From Cryobacterium sp. HLT2-28 (lineage in GTDB: Bacteria > Actinomycetota > Actinomycetes > Actinomycetales > Microbacteriaceae): a DNA stretch of 42,401 nucleotides. Position numbers and translations under genes: made by a program. Each line of letters opens with the position of its first letter. Position 1 is the first letter of the stretch. The stretch spans positions 362 through 42,762 of the forward strand of contig NZ_SOFH01000025.1 in assembly GCF_004402495.1 (NCBI RefSeq). The letters are read 5' to 3'. The notes beneath the pieces were generated by a model, which saw only the letters and a program-made list of their open reading frames with translations, was not told the origin of the DNA and did not search any database. Shown here one piece after another: positions 15,706-25,282 of this stretch.

Positions 15706-16596
15706 TTATTCTTCCACAGGCTGTCGGGTCAGCGCGCCGCGCATCGCGGCGAGCACCGCGTCCTCGCCGGGCAACGGTTCGAACGGATCGCCGCTCACGA
15801 AGATGCGCACCTGCATGAGGGCCTGGTGCAGCAGCAGCTCCAGTCCGGAGATCACGGTGCCGCCCTCCTCGAGCCAGGAGGACGCCAGGGCGCTCGGCCA
15901 CGGCGAGTAGCTCACGTCGAAGAGCAGGGCCTGCCTGCGCAGGCTGGCCGGGAAGTCGTCCCGCGGGGTGACGCCGCCGGGCAGGGTGCTGATCACGAGG
16001 TCGCCGGCGCGGCCGGGCTCGGACGTGCCGGCCCAGGAGGCGACGGTCACGACGACCCCGACGCTGCGGCCCAGTTCCACCAGCGGGGCAGCCCTGGCCG
16101 GGGTGCGCGCGAGCACCTCGACCGTTTCGGCGCCCAGCTCGGCGGCGGCGACGACCGCGGACGCCGCGGTCGCACCGGCGCCGAGAACGGTCACGTGGCT
16201 CGCGCGGCGCAGCCCGCCTTCGGCCAGGGCCCTGACCATGCCGGTGACGTCGGTGTTGAAGCCGTGCAGGGTGCGCCGGCCGTCGGCCAGTTGGACGAGC
16301 ACCGTGTTCGCCGAGCCGGTCACGGTCGCGACCCGGTCCAGGCCGGCCAGGTGGCCGAGCACCTCGTGCTTCAACGGCATGGTCAGCGACAGGCCGCGCC
16401 AGTCGGAGTCGAGACCGGCGAGGAACTCGCCCAGGCTGCCTGCCGGGACGTCGATGGCGTCGTAGCGCCAGTCGAGGCCGAGCGCCGCGTAGGCGGCCCG
16501 GTGCAGGGCGGGTGAGAGCGAGTGGGCGATCGGCGAGCCGAGCACGGCGAGCCGGTTGCCTGCGGGATTTCCGGTGAACGCGGTGGAATCAACCAT
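15706..16596 (-). CDS. aroE: Shikimate dehydrogenase
   Basis: Protein of 296 residues. The substrate domain contains [20 protein letters not shown] and the catalytic lysine in [10 protein letters not shown]. The NADP-binding domain carries [21 protein letters not shown], a GxGxxA-type loop. [12 protein letters not shown] provides the conserved Asn and Asp. It reduces 3-dehydroshikimate to shikimate with NADPH. Its start overlaps the mltG 3' end by 8 bases, suggesting coupled translation. Confidence 0.95.
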   Translation of the reverse strand: MVDSTAFTGNPAGNRLAVLGSPIAHSLSPALHRAAYAALGLDWRYDAIDVPAGSLGEFLAGLDSDWRGLSLTMPLKHEVLGHLAGLDRVATVTGSANTVLVQLADGRRTLHGFNTDVTGMVRALAEGGLRRASHVTVLGAGATAASAVVAAAELGAETVEVLARTPARAAPLVELGRSVGVVVTVASWAGTSEPGRAGDLVISTLPGGVTPRDDFPASLRRQALLFDVSYSPWPSALASSWLEEGGTVISGLELLLHQALMQVRIFVSGDPFEPLPGEDAVLAAMRGALTRQPVEE

Positions 16597-17881
16597 ATTC
16601 GGGGTGCTCCTTCATCCAGGCCTGCCATTTCACCACGGCGGCCTCGTGCTCGTCCGCGGTGGTGGAGAAGATCGTCTCCCCGGTGTCGAGGTTCCAGGTG
16701 ACGAAGAACAGCCAGCTGCCGTCCGCCGGGTGCAGCGCCGCGTCGATGGCGAGGTCGCCCGGGTTGGAGATCGGCCCGACGGGGAGCCCGGGGTGCACGT
16801 AGGTGTTGTATCCGTTGCCTGCGTCGGCGCGCTCGGCATCCGTCGTCGTCACGAGGTCGGTCTTGCCGGTGCCGTAGGCCACGGTGGCGTCGGACTGGAG
16901 GAGCCCGCTCTCCCACTGGGCCGGGTCGAGCCGGTTGAGGAAGACCCGGGAGACCTTGTAGAAGTCGGGGGCGAGGCCGGCTTCCCGCTGGATGAGCGAG
17001 GCGAGCACCACGGTGCGCCACCGGTCGGCCGGGGCGACCCCGGCGTCGTCCAGGGCCGTGAACTGCCGGTCCACGAGGGTATTCACGGCGTCGCGCGCCG
17101 ACACCCCGGGCGGGAAGGTGTAGGTGGCCGGGAACAGGAAGCCTTCGAGGGACGTCGCCTCGGCCGGCAGCCCGAAGGAGGCCAGGTCGGCCGCGGCGGC
17201 CGTGAGATCGGCGAGCGGCAGGCTGGTGCCCTCGCTGATCAGCTGGAGCACGTCGACGGCCGCGGTGCCCTCCGGCACCACCACGGTCTGCTTGAGTTTG
17301 TTGGCCGGGTCGACCAGGGCGTCCAGCGCCGCCCGGGCGCTCATCTTCGCGGAGAGCTGGTAGGCGCCGGGCTGGAACACCGGGGCCGGAGATTCCTTGA
17401 GCAGCAGGTCGTAGAACGCGTCGAAGCTCTTGACCACGTCCTGGTCGGTCAGGGCCTGGGCGATGTCCTGCCCGGTCTCGCCGTCGTGGATCATGAAGAC
17501 GACCTTCTTCTCGCCGGTGCCGGTGTAGTCGGCCGGCCCCTGCACGCTGGCGACCAGCTGGGCGATCGGCCCTTGCAGGAACGCCACCGCGCCGGCGGCG
17601 AGGCCGACCAGGACCAGGAGCACGATCAGGCAGCCCCAGGCACCCTTTCGGCTGGGTTTCTCCCGCGGCGGGGCGAGCTGCGTGCGCCGGCCGGATCGCG
17701 TGCCGCCGATGTGCGAACCGCGGACGGTGCGCCGGGAGGGGAGCGGCGCCACTGGGGCGGCGGCGACCGGGGCGGCCTCCGGGGCGTCTTCACCCGGTGC
17801 CCGCCCGCCGAGGAACGCGTCCCAGTCGACGGAGTCTGGGACGCCCGGCGGATCAACGGGCTCAGGGGGAAGATTCGACAC
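16589..17881 (-). CDS. mltG: Endolytic transglycosylase MltG (YceG-like)
   Basis: Protein of 430 residues. A cytoplasmic Pro/Ala/Arg-rich tail (about 1-80) precedes a single membrane segment (WGCLIVLLVLVGLAAGAVAFL). The extracellular part has a LysM-like subdomain and the catalytic block RTVVLASLIQREAGLAPDFYKVSRVFLNRL, followed by LQSDATVAYGTGK and YNTYVHPGLPVGPISNPGDLAIDAALHP. MltG cleaves nascent glycan strands and sets their length. The cytoplasmic extension is longer than in E. coli YceG, as usual in actinobacteria. It is 2 bases downstream of ruvX. Confidence 0.95.
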   Translation of the reverse strand: MSNLPPEPVDPPGVPDSVDWDAFLGGRAPGEDAPEAAPVAAAPVAPLPSRRTVRGSHIGGTRSGRRTQLAPPREKPSRKGAWGCLIVLLVLVGLAAGAVAFLQGPIAQLVASVQGPADYTGTGEKKVVFMIHDGETGQDIAQALTDQDVVKSFDAFYDLLLKESPAPVFQPGAYQLSAKMSARAALDALVDPANKLKQTVVVPEGTAAVDVLQLISEGTSLPLADLTAAAADLASFGLPAEATSLEGFLFPATYTFPPGVSARDAVNTLVDRQFTALDDAGVAPADRWRTVVLASLIQREAGLAPDFYKVSRVFLNRLDPAQWESGLLQSDATVAYGTGKTDLVTTTDAERADAGNGYNTYVHPGLPVGPISNPGDLAIDAALHPADGSWLFFVTWNLDTGETIFSTTADEHEAAVVKWQAWMKEHPEYG

Positions 17882-17883
17882 GG

Positions 17884-18354
17884 TTACGGCCCTTCGGTCG
17901 GAGCTACGGGCGAGCCGGGTGGCTTTCCGAGGGCACGTTCGGTGTCCAGGGCGTGCTGCAGAATTATAGTCGCGGCAACCTGGTCGACCACTGGGCGCTG
18001 GGTCTTCGCCTTCCGCCCGGCCGCCCGGAGCACGGACTGCGCGGCGACGGTGGAGAGACGCTCGTCGACCAGCCGCACCGGCACGGGCAGGCTGCGCGCG
18101 AGCGTCTCGGCGAACCCGACGGCGTCGTTGGTGGATGCCGTCCGGTTGCCGGAGAGTGCCAGGGGCAGGCCGACCACCACTTCGATGGCGTCCAGTTCGG
18201 CGACCACGGCCACGATCCGACCCACGTCGGTGGCGCCGGAGTGGTCGCGGCTGACGGTTTCGACCGGCGTCGCGAGCATGCCGTGCGGGTCGCTCCTGGC
18301 CAGGCCGATCCGGGCGGTGCCGACGTCAACCCCGACCCGCACGCCGTGTCGCAC
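17884..18354 (-). CDS. ruvX: RuvX/YqgF-type Holliday junction resolvase-like nuclease
   Basis: Protein of 156 residues. RNase H-like fold: the start RVGVDVGTARIGLARSD carries the first catalytic Asp, IEVVVGLPLALSGNRT the second strand, and VRLVDERLSTVAAQSVL the third acidic site. YqgF proteins act in 16S rRNA 5' end processing and perhaps in resolving branched DNA. It lies 3 bases after alaS and 2 bases before mltG, a highly conserved order. Confidence 0.94.
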   Translation of the reverse strand: MRHGVRVGVDVGTARIGLARSDPHGMLATPVETVSRDHSGATDVGRIVAVVAELDAIEVVVGLPLALSGNRTASTNDAVGFAETLARSLPVPVRLVDERLSTVAAQSVLRAAGRKAKTQRPVVDQVAATIILQHALDTERALGKPPGSPVAPTEGP

Positions 18355-18357
18355 CGG

Positions 18358-21012
18358 TCAGCCCGCGACGGTGGTGCGAACGGCGGCGAGGGCCGCCGGG
18401 ATGGCCGCGACCTTCGTGCCGCCACCCTGGGCGAGGTCGTCTTTTCCGCCGCCGCCGCCGCCGAGGATCCCGGCGACCTGCTTGGCGAGGGCTCCCGCAC
18501 GGTGCCCGGCATCCCTGGCCGCCTGGTTGGTGGCGACGATGACGACCGGCTTGTCGGCGACCACCGCGGCGAGGGCGACGACAGCCGGCTCGCTGCCGAG
18601 GCGTTCCCTGGTGGCCGTGACGAGCATCCGCAGGTCGTCGGCGGAGCCCAGGGTGCCGAGGCTTTCCGCCACGACCATGGCGGAGCCGGCACGGGCGGCG
18701 GTGGCCACCAGCGCGGGCACCTTGTCGGTGAGCGCGCGCGCCTCGAACGCGGCGATCTTCTTCTCGGCGGCCTTGAGGTTCAGGACCAGGTCGTTGATGC
18801 GCTCGGGCAGCTGTTCCTTCGGCGTCTTCAGGCTCGAGGTGAGCAGGGACACGATGGAACGCTCGGCGGCGAGGTCCCGGAACGCCTCGAGGCCGACGAG
18901 CGACTCGACCCGCCGGTTGGTGGAGCCGACGGATGCCTCGCTGACCAGGCTGATCATGCCGATCTCGGCGCTCGTGGAGACGTGGGTTCCGGCGCAGAGC
19001 TCCCGCGACCAGGGTCCGCCGATGTCGACGACGCGCACGCGGTCGCCGTACTTCTCGCTGAAGAGTGCCATGGCGCCGAGCGCCTTGGCCTCGGCCAGCG
19101 GCAACTCCCGGGTGGTGACGGGCAGGTTGTCGCGGATCGCGTTGTTGGAGATCTCCTCGATCTCGCTGCGGGTCGCCGGGGACAGCGCCTGGTTCCAGGA
19201 GAAGTCGAGGCGGAAGAAGCCGGCCTTGTTGTACGAACCGGACTGGTGGGCGTTCGGGCCGAGCACCTGGCGGAGGGCGGCGTGCAGCACGTGGGTGCCG
19301 GAGTGCGCCTGGCGGGCGCCGCGGCGCCAGTCGGGGTCGACCACGCTGGTGGCCTGGTCGCCGACGCCGACCTCGCCGCTGGTGACCTGAACCTTGTGGC
19401 TGATCAGCCCCTTGACGGGCTTCTGCACATCGATGACCTCGAGCTCGTAGCCGGTGCCGACGATGAGTCCGGCGTCGGCCTCCTGGCCGCCGGATTCGGC
19501 GTAGAGCGCGGTCTCGGCGAGGATCACCTCGGCGATTTCGCCGGCCACGGCGCTGGTGACGGAGACGCCGTCGACGATGATGCCGAGCACGGTGGACTCG
19601 GTCTGCAGCGTCTCGTAGCCGGTGAAGGTGGTCTCTCCCTCGGCGCGGAAGGCACTGTAGACGGAGAGGTCTGCGAGGTGCGTCTTCTTCGCCTTCGCGT
19701 CGGCCTTGGCCATCGCCCGCTGCTTGCTCATCAGCGTGTCGAAAGCGTCGCGGTTGACGCTCAGCCCGGCCTCCTCGGCCATCTCCAGGGTGATCTCGAT
19801 CGGGAACCCGTAGGTGTCGTGCAGGAGGAAGGCGGTCTGGCCGGGGAGGACGCTCTTGTTGGCCTGTTTCGTCTTCGCGACGGCCAGGTCGAGCACGCTG
19901 CTGCCGCTGGCCAGCGTGCGGAGGAAGGTCTCCTCCTCGGCGTAGGCGGCCTGGCTGATCCGGGAGAAGTCGGCCTTGACCTCCGGGTAGGCGCTCGCCA
20001 TCGCGTCGCGGGACGCCGGGAACAGCTCGGTGAAGGATGCCGTGTCGACGCCGAGGAGGCGCATCGCCCGCACGCTGCGACGCATCAGCCGGCGCAGGAT
20101 GTAGCCGCGGCCTTCGTTAGACGGCATGACGCCGTCGCTCATCAGCATCAGGGAGGAGCGCACGTGGTCGGCGACGATCCGCATCCGCACGTCGTCGTCG
20201 TGGGAGGCGCCGTAGCGGCGGCCGGAGAGCTCGGCGGCGCGGTCGAGGACCGGGCGGACCTGGTCGATCTCGTACATGTTTTCGACGCCCTGCTTGAGGA
20301 ATGCGACGCGTTCGAGGCCCATGCCGGTGTCGATGTTCTTCTTGGGCAGGTCGCCGAGGATGACGAAGTCGTTCTTGCCGGTGCCCTCGCCGCGGAGGTA
20401 CTGCATGAAGACGAGGTTCCAGATTTCGACATACCGGTCGTCGTCGGTGGCCGGGCCGCCGTCGATGCCGTAGGCCGGGCCGCGGTCGAAGAAGATCTCC
20501 GAGCAGGGACCGGCCGGGCCGGGCTGGCCGGTGGACCAGTAGTTCGTGTCCATGCCGAGGCGCTGGATGCGCCCCTCCGGCAGGCCGAGAGCCCTCCAGT
20601 AGCGGAAGGCCTCATCGTCGTCTTCGTAGACGGTGACCCAGAGGTCCTTCTCCGCGAAACCGTAGCCGCCGTCGGCTTCCGACGTCGTCAGCAGCTCCCA
20701 GGCGTAGCCGATCGCCTGTTCCTTGAAGTAATCCCCGAAGGAGAAGTTCCCGTTCATCTGGAAGAACGTGCCGTGCCGCGGCGTCTTGCCGACCTCTTCG
20801 ATGTCGTTGGTGCGGATGCACTTCTGCACGCTGGTCGCCCGCGGGTACGGAGCAGGCACGAGACCGGTCAGGTACGGCACGAACGGCACCATGCCGGCAA
20901 CCGTGAAGAGCAGTGTGGGGTCGTCGCTGACGAGCGAGGCGGAGGGGACAACGGTGTGCCCGCGATCGGCGAAGAAGTCGAGCCAGCGCCCGCGAATTTC
21001 AGCAGTCTGCAT
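18358..21012 (-). CDS. alaS: Alanyl-tRNA synthetase
   Basis: Protein of 884 residues, full length. The catalytic class II domain has LLFTVAGMVPFVPYLTG near the start, QKCIRTNDIEEVGKTPRHGTFFQMNGNFSFGDYFK (motif 2), and GMGLERVAFL (motif 3). The editing domain has the zinc-binding site HSGTHVLHAAL and CAGTHVSTS. A C-terminal coiled coil and DHHA1-type domain end in GGGGGGKDDLAQGG. It charges tRNA-Ala and corrects misacylation. The neighbouring gene order alaS-ruvX-mltG-aroE is typical for actinobacteria. Confidence 0.98.
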   Translation of the reverse strand: MQTAEIRGRWLDFFADRGHTVVPSASLVSDDPTLLFTVAGMVPFVPYLTGLVPAPYPRATSVQKCIRTNDIEEVGKTPRHGTFFQMNGNFSFGDYFKEQAIGYAWELLTTSEADGGYGFAEKDLWVTVYEDDDEAFRYWRALGLPEGRIQRLGMDTNYWSTGQPGPAGPCSEIFFDRGPAYGIDGGPATDDDRYVEIWNLVFMQYLRGEGTGKNDFVILGDLPKKNIDTGMGLERVAFLKQGVENMYEIDQVRPVLDRAAELSGRRYGASHDDDVRMRIVADHVRSSLMLMSDGVMPSNEGRGYILRRLMRRSVRAMRLLGVDTASFTELFPASRDAMASAYPEVKADFSRISQAAYAEEETFLRTLASGSSVLDLAVAKTKQANKSVLPGQTAFLLHDTYGFPIEITLEMAEEAGLSVNRDAFDTLMSKQRAMAKADAKAKKTHLADLSVYSAFRAEGETTFTGYETLQTESTVLGIIVDGVSVTSAVAGEIAEVILAETALYAESGGQEADAGLIVGTGYELEVIDVQKPVKGLISHKVQVTSGEVGVGDQATSVVDPDWRRGARQAHSGTHVLHAALRQVLGPNAHQSGSYNKAGFFRLDFSWNQALSPATRSEIEEISNNAIRDNLPVTTRELPLAEAKALGAMALFSEKYGDRVRVVDIGGPWSRELCAGTHVSTSAEIGMISLVSEASVGSTNRRVESLVGLEAFRDLAAERSIVSLLTSSLKTPKEQLPERINDLVLNLKAAEKKIAAFEARALTDKVPALVATAARAGSAMVVAESLGTLGSADDLRMLVTATRERLGSEPAVVALAAVVADKPVVIVATNQAARDAGHRAGALAKQVAGILGGGGGGKDDLAQGGGTKVAAIPAALAAVRTTVAG

Positions 21013-21063
21013 GTGTTCCGTAGTTCGTTGAGACGAGATGGAGAGGGTTGCCGGGTGGGCAGC

Positions 21064-21318
21064 CTACGGCTTGGCCAGGTTTCCGATGGCGTTACCCGCG
21101 TCGGCGGCGACGTCGGTCGCTCCTGCGCCGGCATCGCCGATCGCGTCGCGCAGTTCGGCCTCGCGCTTGCGATAGCCCTCGGAGATGGCTTCGCCGAATT
21201 CGCGGGCCTTCGTGTCGAGGTCGCTGAAGAACTGCTTGCCCTGGCGCGTCTTGCTGGCTTCGCGGGATATGACAAGTCCGACGCCGACGCCGACGACGAA
21301 CCAGATGAAGTTCTTCAT
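21064..21318 (-). CDS. Small membrane-anchored hypothetical protein
   Basis: Protein of 84 residues from the ATG at 21316-21318, preceded by CAGGGAG. One hydrophobic segment (FIWFVVGVGVGLVI) at residues 4-17 is followed by a charged helical region (TRQGKQFFSDLDTKAREFGEAISEGYRKREAEL) and an Ala/Gly tail. Similar small proteins, often called YtxH-like, sit between alaS and the DUF948 protein in related actinobacteria. Function unknown; an envelope-associated role is possible. It is 51 bases upstream of alaS on the same strand. Confidence 0.8.
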   Translation of the reverse strand: MKNFIWFVVGVGVGLVISREASKTRQGKQFFSDLDTKAREFGEAISEGYRKREAELRDAIGDAGAGATDVAADAGNAIGNLAKP

Positions 21319-21480
21319 GACAATGCTCCCTGAGGTGTGTGGAGACCCTGATTGCGGAGACCCGGATGCGGGGTGGGACATGCGTAGGACGGCAGTTGCG
21401 GGTCGGTCACGCCGTCGAACACGGACAGGCCGGCGAATCCCAGACTCGACCGGCACCTTTCCAGCGTAGCCGACCCGGGC

Positions 21481-21855
21481 CTACCTGCGCCGACGACGGG
21501 CGCCGGACGGCCGGGCGGCCAGGAAGGCGGCGCGCACACCGGCCGAGAACCCGGCCAGCTTGACCAGCGGACCGCCGACGGTCGCCGCGACCAGTGCGAC
21601 CAGCGCGGAGACGTTGCCGGTGACATCCGCCACATTGCCGGTGATGGTGTCCACCCTGGCCAGTTGCTTGTTCGTCTCCTGGATGGTGGTGGTCGTTTCC
21701 TCGAGGATCGGCGTGACGTTCCGGCTCAACTCACGGATGGCCGCGGTCGTCTCGTCGAAGACGCGGCCCAGTTTCACGAGTGGAACCGCGAGCACGCCGA
21801 CAAGTACCGCGAACACGGCGGCCGCGATCAGTCCGGCGATATCCCCACCTGACAT
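21481..21855 (-). CDS. DUF948-type membrane protein
   Basis: Protein of 124 residues from the ATG at 21853-21855; a further in-frame start exists 60 bases upstream, but MSGGDIAGLIAAAVFAVLVG is a natural beginning. It has one N-terminal membrane segment and a coiled-coil stretch (RELSRNVTPILEETTTTIQETNKQLARVDTITGNVADVTGNVSALV), the hallmark of DUF948. A second, weak hydrophobic patch (LVKLAGFSAGVRAAFLAA) precedes an Arg-rich end. Function is unknown. The gene is found between rpsD and alaS in many actinobacteria. Confidence 0.85.
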   Translation of the reverse strand: MSGGDIAGLIAAAVFAVLVGVLAVPLVKLGRVFDETTAAIRELSRNVTPILEETTTTIQETNKQLARVDTITGNVADVTGNVSALVALVAATVGGPLVKLAGFSAGVRAAFLAARPSGARRRRR

Positions 21856-21912
21856 TGACAACCATCCATTCCAGATTCGGCATGCGACGAGGCGCCGCAG
21901 GGCACGGCGGGA

Positions 21913-21955
21913 CAAAAACCAAAGAGCGGACCACCCCGAAGGATGATCCGCTCTC
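21913..21955 (-). terminator. Rho-independent terminator after rpsD
   Basis: On the minus strand AGAGCGGA (21954-21947) pairs with TCCGCTCT (21930-21923), with further inner pairing (ATCC with GGGT/GGAT-like bases), and is followed by TTGGTTTTTG. It lies 50 bases after the rpsD stop. Confidence 0.85.
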
Positions 21956-22004
21956 CAGCGTAGTTCAGATGCACCGCGCGGCGGCGATGCGGCTGAATCG
22001 GGAC

Positions 22005-22634
22005 CTAGCGGGCCGCGTAGTACTCCACGACGAGCTGGACTTCACAGGTCACGGGGATTTCGATGCGCTTCGGGCGGCGCACGAGGCGCGCCTGCAGCTT
22101 GTCGATCTCGACCTCGAGGTACGGCGGCAGCTTCGGGAGCACGTCGACGTGACCGCCGGCAGCGGCAACCTGGAACGGCTCCATGCCTTCGCTCTTGGGC
22201 TTGACGTGGATGAGCTGACCCGGCTTCACGCGGAAGGAGGGCCGGTCGACGAGCTGGCCGTCGATCAGGATGTGACGGTGCACAACCATCTGGCGGGCCT
22301 GCGCGGTGGTGCGGGCGATGGCCGAACGCACGAGGAGGGCGTCGAGACGGGTCTCGAGGATCTCGACCAGGTTTTCACCGGTCAGGCCCTGGGCGCGACG
22401 TGCCTCTTCGAAGGCGATCTTGAGCTGTGCCTCGCGGATGCCGTACTGGGCACGTAAGCGCTGCTTTTCGCGAAGGCGCACCGCGTAGTCGGAGTCCGTC
22501 TTGCGCTTGGTGCGGCCGTGCTCGCCCGGAGCGTAAGGACGCTTCTCGAGGTAGCGCGCGGCCTTGGGGGTCAGGGCGATGCCCAGTGCCCGCGAGAGGC
22601 GGGTCTTACTGCGGGTACGTGACTTGGTAGACAC
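22005..22634 (-). CDS. rpsD: 30S ribosomal protein S4
   Basis: Protein of 209 residues from the GTG at 22632-22634, with AAAGGAC upstream; an ATG 24 bases upstream is out of place relative to family starts. The sequence shows the Arg/Lys-rich N-terminal region (STKSRTRSKTRLSRALG), a KRPYAPGEHGRTKRK segment, and the S4 RNA-binding domain (ETRLDALLVRSAIARTTAQARQMVVHRHILIDGQLVDRPSFRVKPGQLI). It nucleates 30S assembly on 16S rRNA. The zinc-binding cysteines of some S4 proteins are absent. It stands alone, away from the rpoA operon, as is usual for this position next to alaS and rarA in Micrococcales. Confidence 0.97.
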   Translation of the reverse strand: MSTKSRTRSKTRLSRALGIALTPKAARYLEKRPYAPGEHGRTKRKTDSDYAVRLREKQRLRAQYGIREAQLKIAFEEARRAQGLTGENLVEILETRLDALLVRSAIARTTAQARQMVVHRHILIDGQLVDRPSFRVKPGQLIHVKPKSEGMEPFQVAAAGGHVDVLPKLPPYLEVEIDKLQARLVRRPKRIEIPVTCEVQLVVEYYAAR

Positions 22635-22876
22635 GGTGTCCTTTCGATGGAACTGCAAACAGAACGGGGAATCCAGGGCGCTGGCGCTCTCGAAGGAGAA
22701 CGCCGGGCGTCATGGGAGATCAGAGGGGTGGTGCCACGGGATCCTCGGCTATAGAGGAATCCCCTCAACGTGGGTTCGGACGCAGCCGCATGCCGAACCG
22801 GTTGTAGGCCTGAACAGGTTACCACAGCGGGACTTCCCCGTGCGCTCCCGCCTGCGGCCTGCTGCCTGCCCGTGTG

Positions 22877-24217
22877 CTACTGGCCGCGGATGATCCGGCG
22901 GAGTTTCGCGAGCCGGGCGGACACCTCTCGCTCGTTGCCGTGTTCGGTGGGTTCATAGTACTGGACCGACCTGAGCTCGTCGGGCGGGTACTGCTGGGCG
23001 AGCACGCCGAGGGCGTCGTCGTGGGGGTACCTGTAGCCCTTGCCATGGCCCAGCCGTTTCGCCCCGCCGTAGTGGGCGTCGCGAAGGGGCTTCGGCACCC
23101 GGCCGGTCTTGCCGGCCCGCACGTCGGCGATGGCTTTGTCCAGCGCCAGATAGGCGGCGTTGGATTTCGGGGCGGTGGCCAAGTGCACCACGGCCTGGGC
23201 GAGCGGGATGCGACCCTCCGGCATGCCGATCAGCTGCACCGCGTCGGCGGCGGCCACCGCGATGACCAGGGCCTGCGGGTCGGCCATGCCGATGTCCTCC
23301 GACGCGAGCACGATGATCCGGCGCGCGATGAAGCGGGGGTCCTCCCCTGCCTCGATCATGCGGGCAAGGTAGTGCAGGGAGGCGTCGACATCCGAACCGC
23401 GCACGGATTTGATGAAGGCGCTGATGATGTCGTAGTGCTCGTCGCCGTTGCGGTCGTAGCGCAGCAGCGCCCGGTCCACGGCCAGCGAGACGATCTCGGT
23501 GGTGATCAGCGCCGGCTCGTCGGAGCCGGGTTCGACCGCGGTGGCCGCGGAGACGGATGCCGCCTCCAGCGCCGTCAGCGCCCGCCGGGCGTCGCCGGAG
23601 GCGAGGCGGATGATCATGGCCCTGGCATCCGGGTCGAGGGTGAACCGCCCGGCGAGGCCGCGTGGGTCGGTGACGGCCCGGTCGACGACGATGCCGAGGT
23701 CGTCGTCGCTCAAGGTTTCGAGCGTGAGCAGCAGCGACCGGGACAGCAGCGGGGAGATCACCGAGAACGACGGGTTCTCGGTGGTCGCGGCGACGAGGAT
23801 GATCACGCCGTTCTCGACCCCGGGCAGCAGCGCGTCCTGCTGGGCCTTGCTGAACCGGTGGATCTCGTCGAGGAACAGGACGGTCGACAGGCCGTACAGG
23901 TCCCGGCTGGTGCGGGCCTCCTCCATCACCTGGCGCACGTCGCGCACCCCGGCGTTCACTGCGGAGAGTTCGACGAACCGGCGGCCGGAACTGTGGGCGA
24001 TCGCCTGGGCCAGGGTGGTCTTGCCGGTTCCGGGCGGACCCCAGAGGATGACGGAGACGGAGCCCTGCTCCCCCGTCTTGTCGCTGGCAAGGCTGACCAG
24101 CGGGGAGCCCGGGGTGAGCAGGTGCCGCTGCCCGGCGACCTCGGCCAGCGAGGTCGGGCGCATCCGCACCGCGAGAGGGGTTGCGCCGCTGCGCAGTCCC
24201 GGTTGAACATCGACCAT
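22877..24217 (-). CDS. rarA: Replication-associated recombination protein A (RarA/MgsA AAA+ ATPase)
   Basis: Protein of 446 residues from the ATG at 24215-24217; the longer open frame upstream overlaps the divergent cyclophilin gene and is not conserved. Motifs: [20 protein letters not shown] at the N-terminus, Walker [14 protein letters not shown], Walker [26 protein letters not shown], sensor 1 [21 protein letters not shown], and the C-terminal tetramerisation block [27 protein letters not shown]. RarA acts at stalled replication forks. It is divergent from the cyclophilin gene and 242 bases upstream of rpsD. Confidence 0.96.
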   Translation of the reverse strand: MVDVQPGLRSGATPLAVRMRPTSLAEVAGQRHLLTPGSPLVSLASDKTGEQGSVSVILWGPPGTGKTTLAQAIAHSSGRRFVELSAVNAGVRDVRQVMEEARTSRDLYGLSTVLFLDEIHRFSKAQQDALLPGVENGVIILVAATTENPSFSVISPLLSRSLLLTLETLSDDDLGIVVDRAVTDPRGLAGRFTLDPDARAMIIRLASGDARRALTALEAASVSAATAVEPGSDEPALITTEIVSLAVDRALLRYDRNGDEHYDIISAFIKSVRGSDVDASLHYLARMIEAGEDPRFIARRIIVLASEDIGMADPQALVIAVAAADAVQLIGMPEGRIPLAQAVVHLATAPKSNAAYLALDKAIADVRAGKTGRVPKPLRDAHYGGAKRLGHGKGYRYPHDDALGVLAQQYPPDELRSVQYYEPTEHGNEREVSARLAKLRRIIRGQ

Positions 24218-24392
24218 GAGTCCAGCGTAGTTTGTGCCGGTGACGGGGCCGATCAGGCATCGGTGGCCGCCCGCGCGGCTGGACGGGCGCCGAACGATGC
24301 TGGCGTAGAGTTCAACGTGGTCCGGGCCCGCGCGCGCGGCCCGATTTTCCCTGTCTGACCTGGCCCCTGTGGCAGCCCCTGGAGGATTCGAC

Positions 24393-25193
24393 GTGGCACC
24401 GAACAAGAAGCAAGACCGCGAAACCCGCGAGGCCAGGTCCCGCGTCCGGGCGTACCAGGCGCGGCGTGCCGTGCACGAACACCAGGAGAAGCGGCGCGTG
24501 CGCGACAACGTGCTGGCCGGTGCCGGGGTCACCGTCGTGATCGTGCTCGCCATCCTCGCGCAGGTCTTCTTCTTCAACGGCGGACCGGGCACCCCCGCGC
24601 CGTCCGCATCGGCCGCGGCCACGCCCAGTGCCACACCGACCGCTGCCGCCGGGGCGAACACGGGCGACGTGCCCCCCAGCACGCTCGCGGAGGGCCGCAG
24701 CTGGACCGGGACGATGGACCTCAACTCCATCCCCCTCGGGATCGAACTCGACGGCGCCGCGGCCCCGCAGGCCGTGTCGTCGATGATCAGCCTGGTCAAA
24801 TCCGGTTTCTATACGGGGGTGTCCTGCCACCGGCTCACCACCGGCGGATTCTCCGTGCTGCAGTGCGGCGACCCCAAGGGCGACGGCACGGGCGGTCCCG
24901 GCTACAGCTACGGACCGGTCGAGAACGCCCCCGCCGACAGCGTCTACCCGGCCGGCACCATCGCCATGGCCCGCCAGGGCGGGAACGCCTACAGCATGGG
25001 CAGCCAGTTCTTCATCGTCTATGACGACACGACCATCCCGGCGGACGCCGTCGGCGGCTACACCGTGCTCGGCCGGGTCACCAGCGGACTCGACCGGGTG
25101 AAGGCCGAGATCGTGGCCGCCGGGGTGGAGGGCGGTGCCACGGACGGCAAGCCCGTCGTCCCGACGACCATCACTCAGGTATCAGTTAAGTAG
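24393..25193 (+). CDS. Membrane-anchored cyclophilin-type peptidyl-prolyl isomerase
   Basis: Protein of 266 residues; the GTG at 24393 follows GGAGGATTC. A charged cytoplasmic N-terminus ([24 protein letters not shown]) precedes one membrane segment ([22 protein letters not shown]). After an Ala/Ser/Thr linker comes the cyclophilin domain with [58 protein letters not shown], and [15 protein letters not shown]. The variants CHR and QCGDP instead of FHR and QGGDP are usual in actinobacterial PpiB-like proteins. It probably helps fold exported proteins at the outer membrane face. DUF349 follows after 89 bases. Confidence 0.93.
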   Translation: MAPNKKQDRETREARSRVRAYQARRAVHEHQEKRRVRDNVLAGAGVTVVIVLAILAQVFFFNGGPGTPAPSASAAATPSATPTAAAGANTGDVPPSTLAEGRSWTGTMDLNSIPLGIELDGAAAPQAVSSMISLVKSGFYTGVSCHRLTTGGFSVLQCGDPKGDGTGGPGYSYGPVENAPADSVYPAGTIAMARQGGNAYSMGSQFFIVYDDTTIPADAVGGYTVLGRVTSGLDRVKAEIVAAGVEGGATDGKPVVPTTITQVSVK

Positions 25194-25282
25194 TTTCAGG
25201 CGAACAGCGGTCGGCCTTGCAATAGGCTTGACCGGGTATTGGCTCATTCGTGGGCAGACAACGACATTTAAAGGTGAGGCTC

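Noticed and set aside
17797..21333. Plus-strand open frame of 1178 codons opposite alaS
   Set aside because: It mirrors the high-GC third-position pattern of alaS, ruvX and mltG on the other strand, has low-complexity Gly/Asp/Val content and no recognisable domain.
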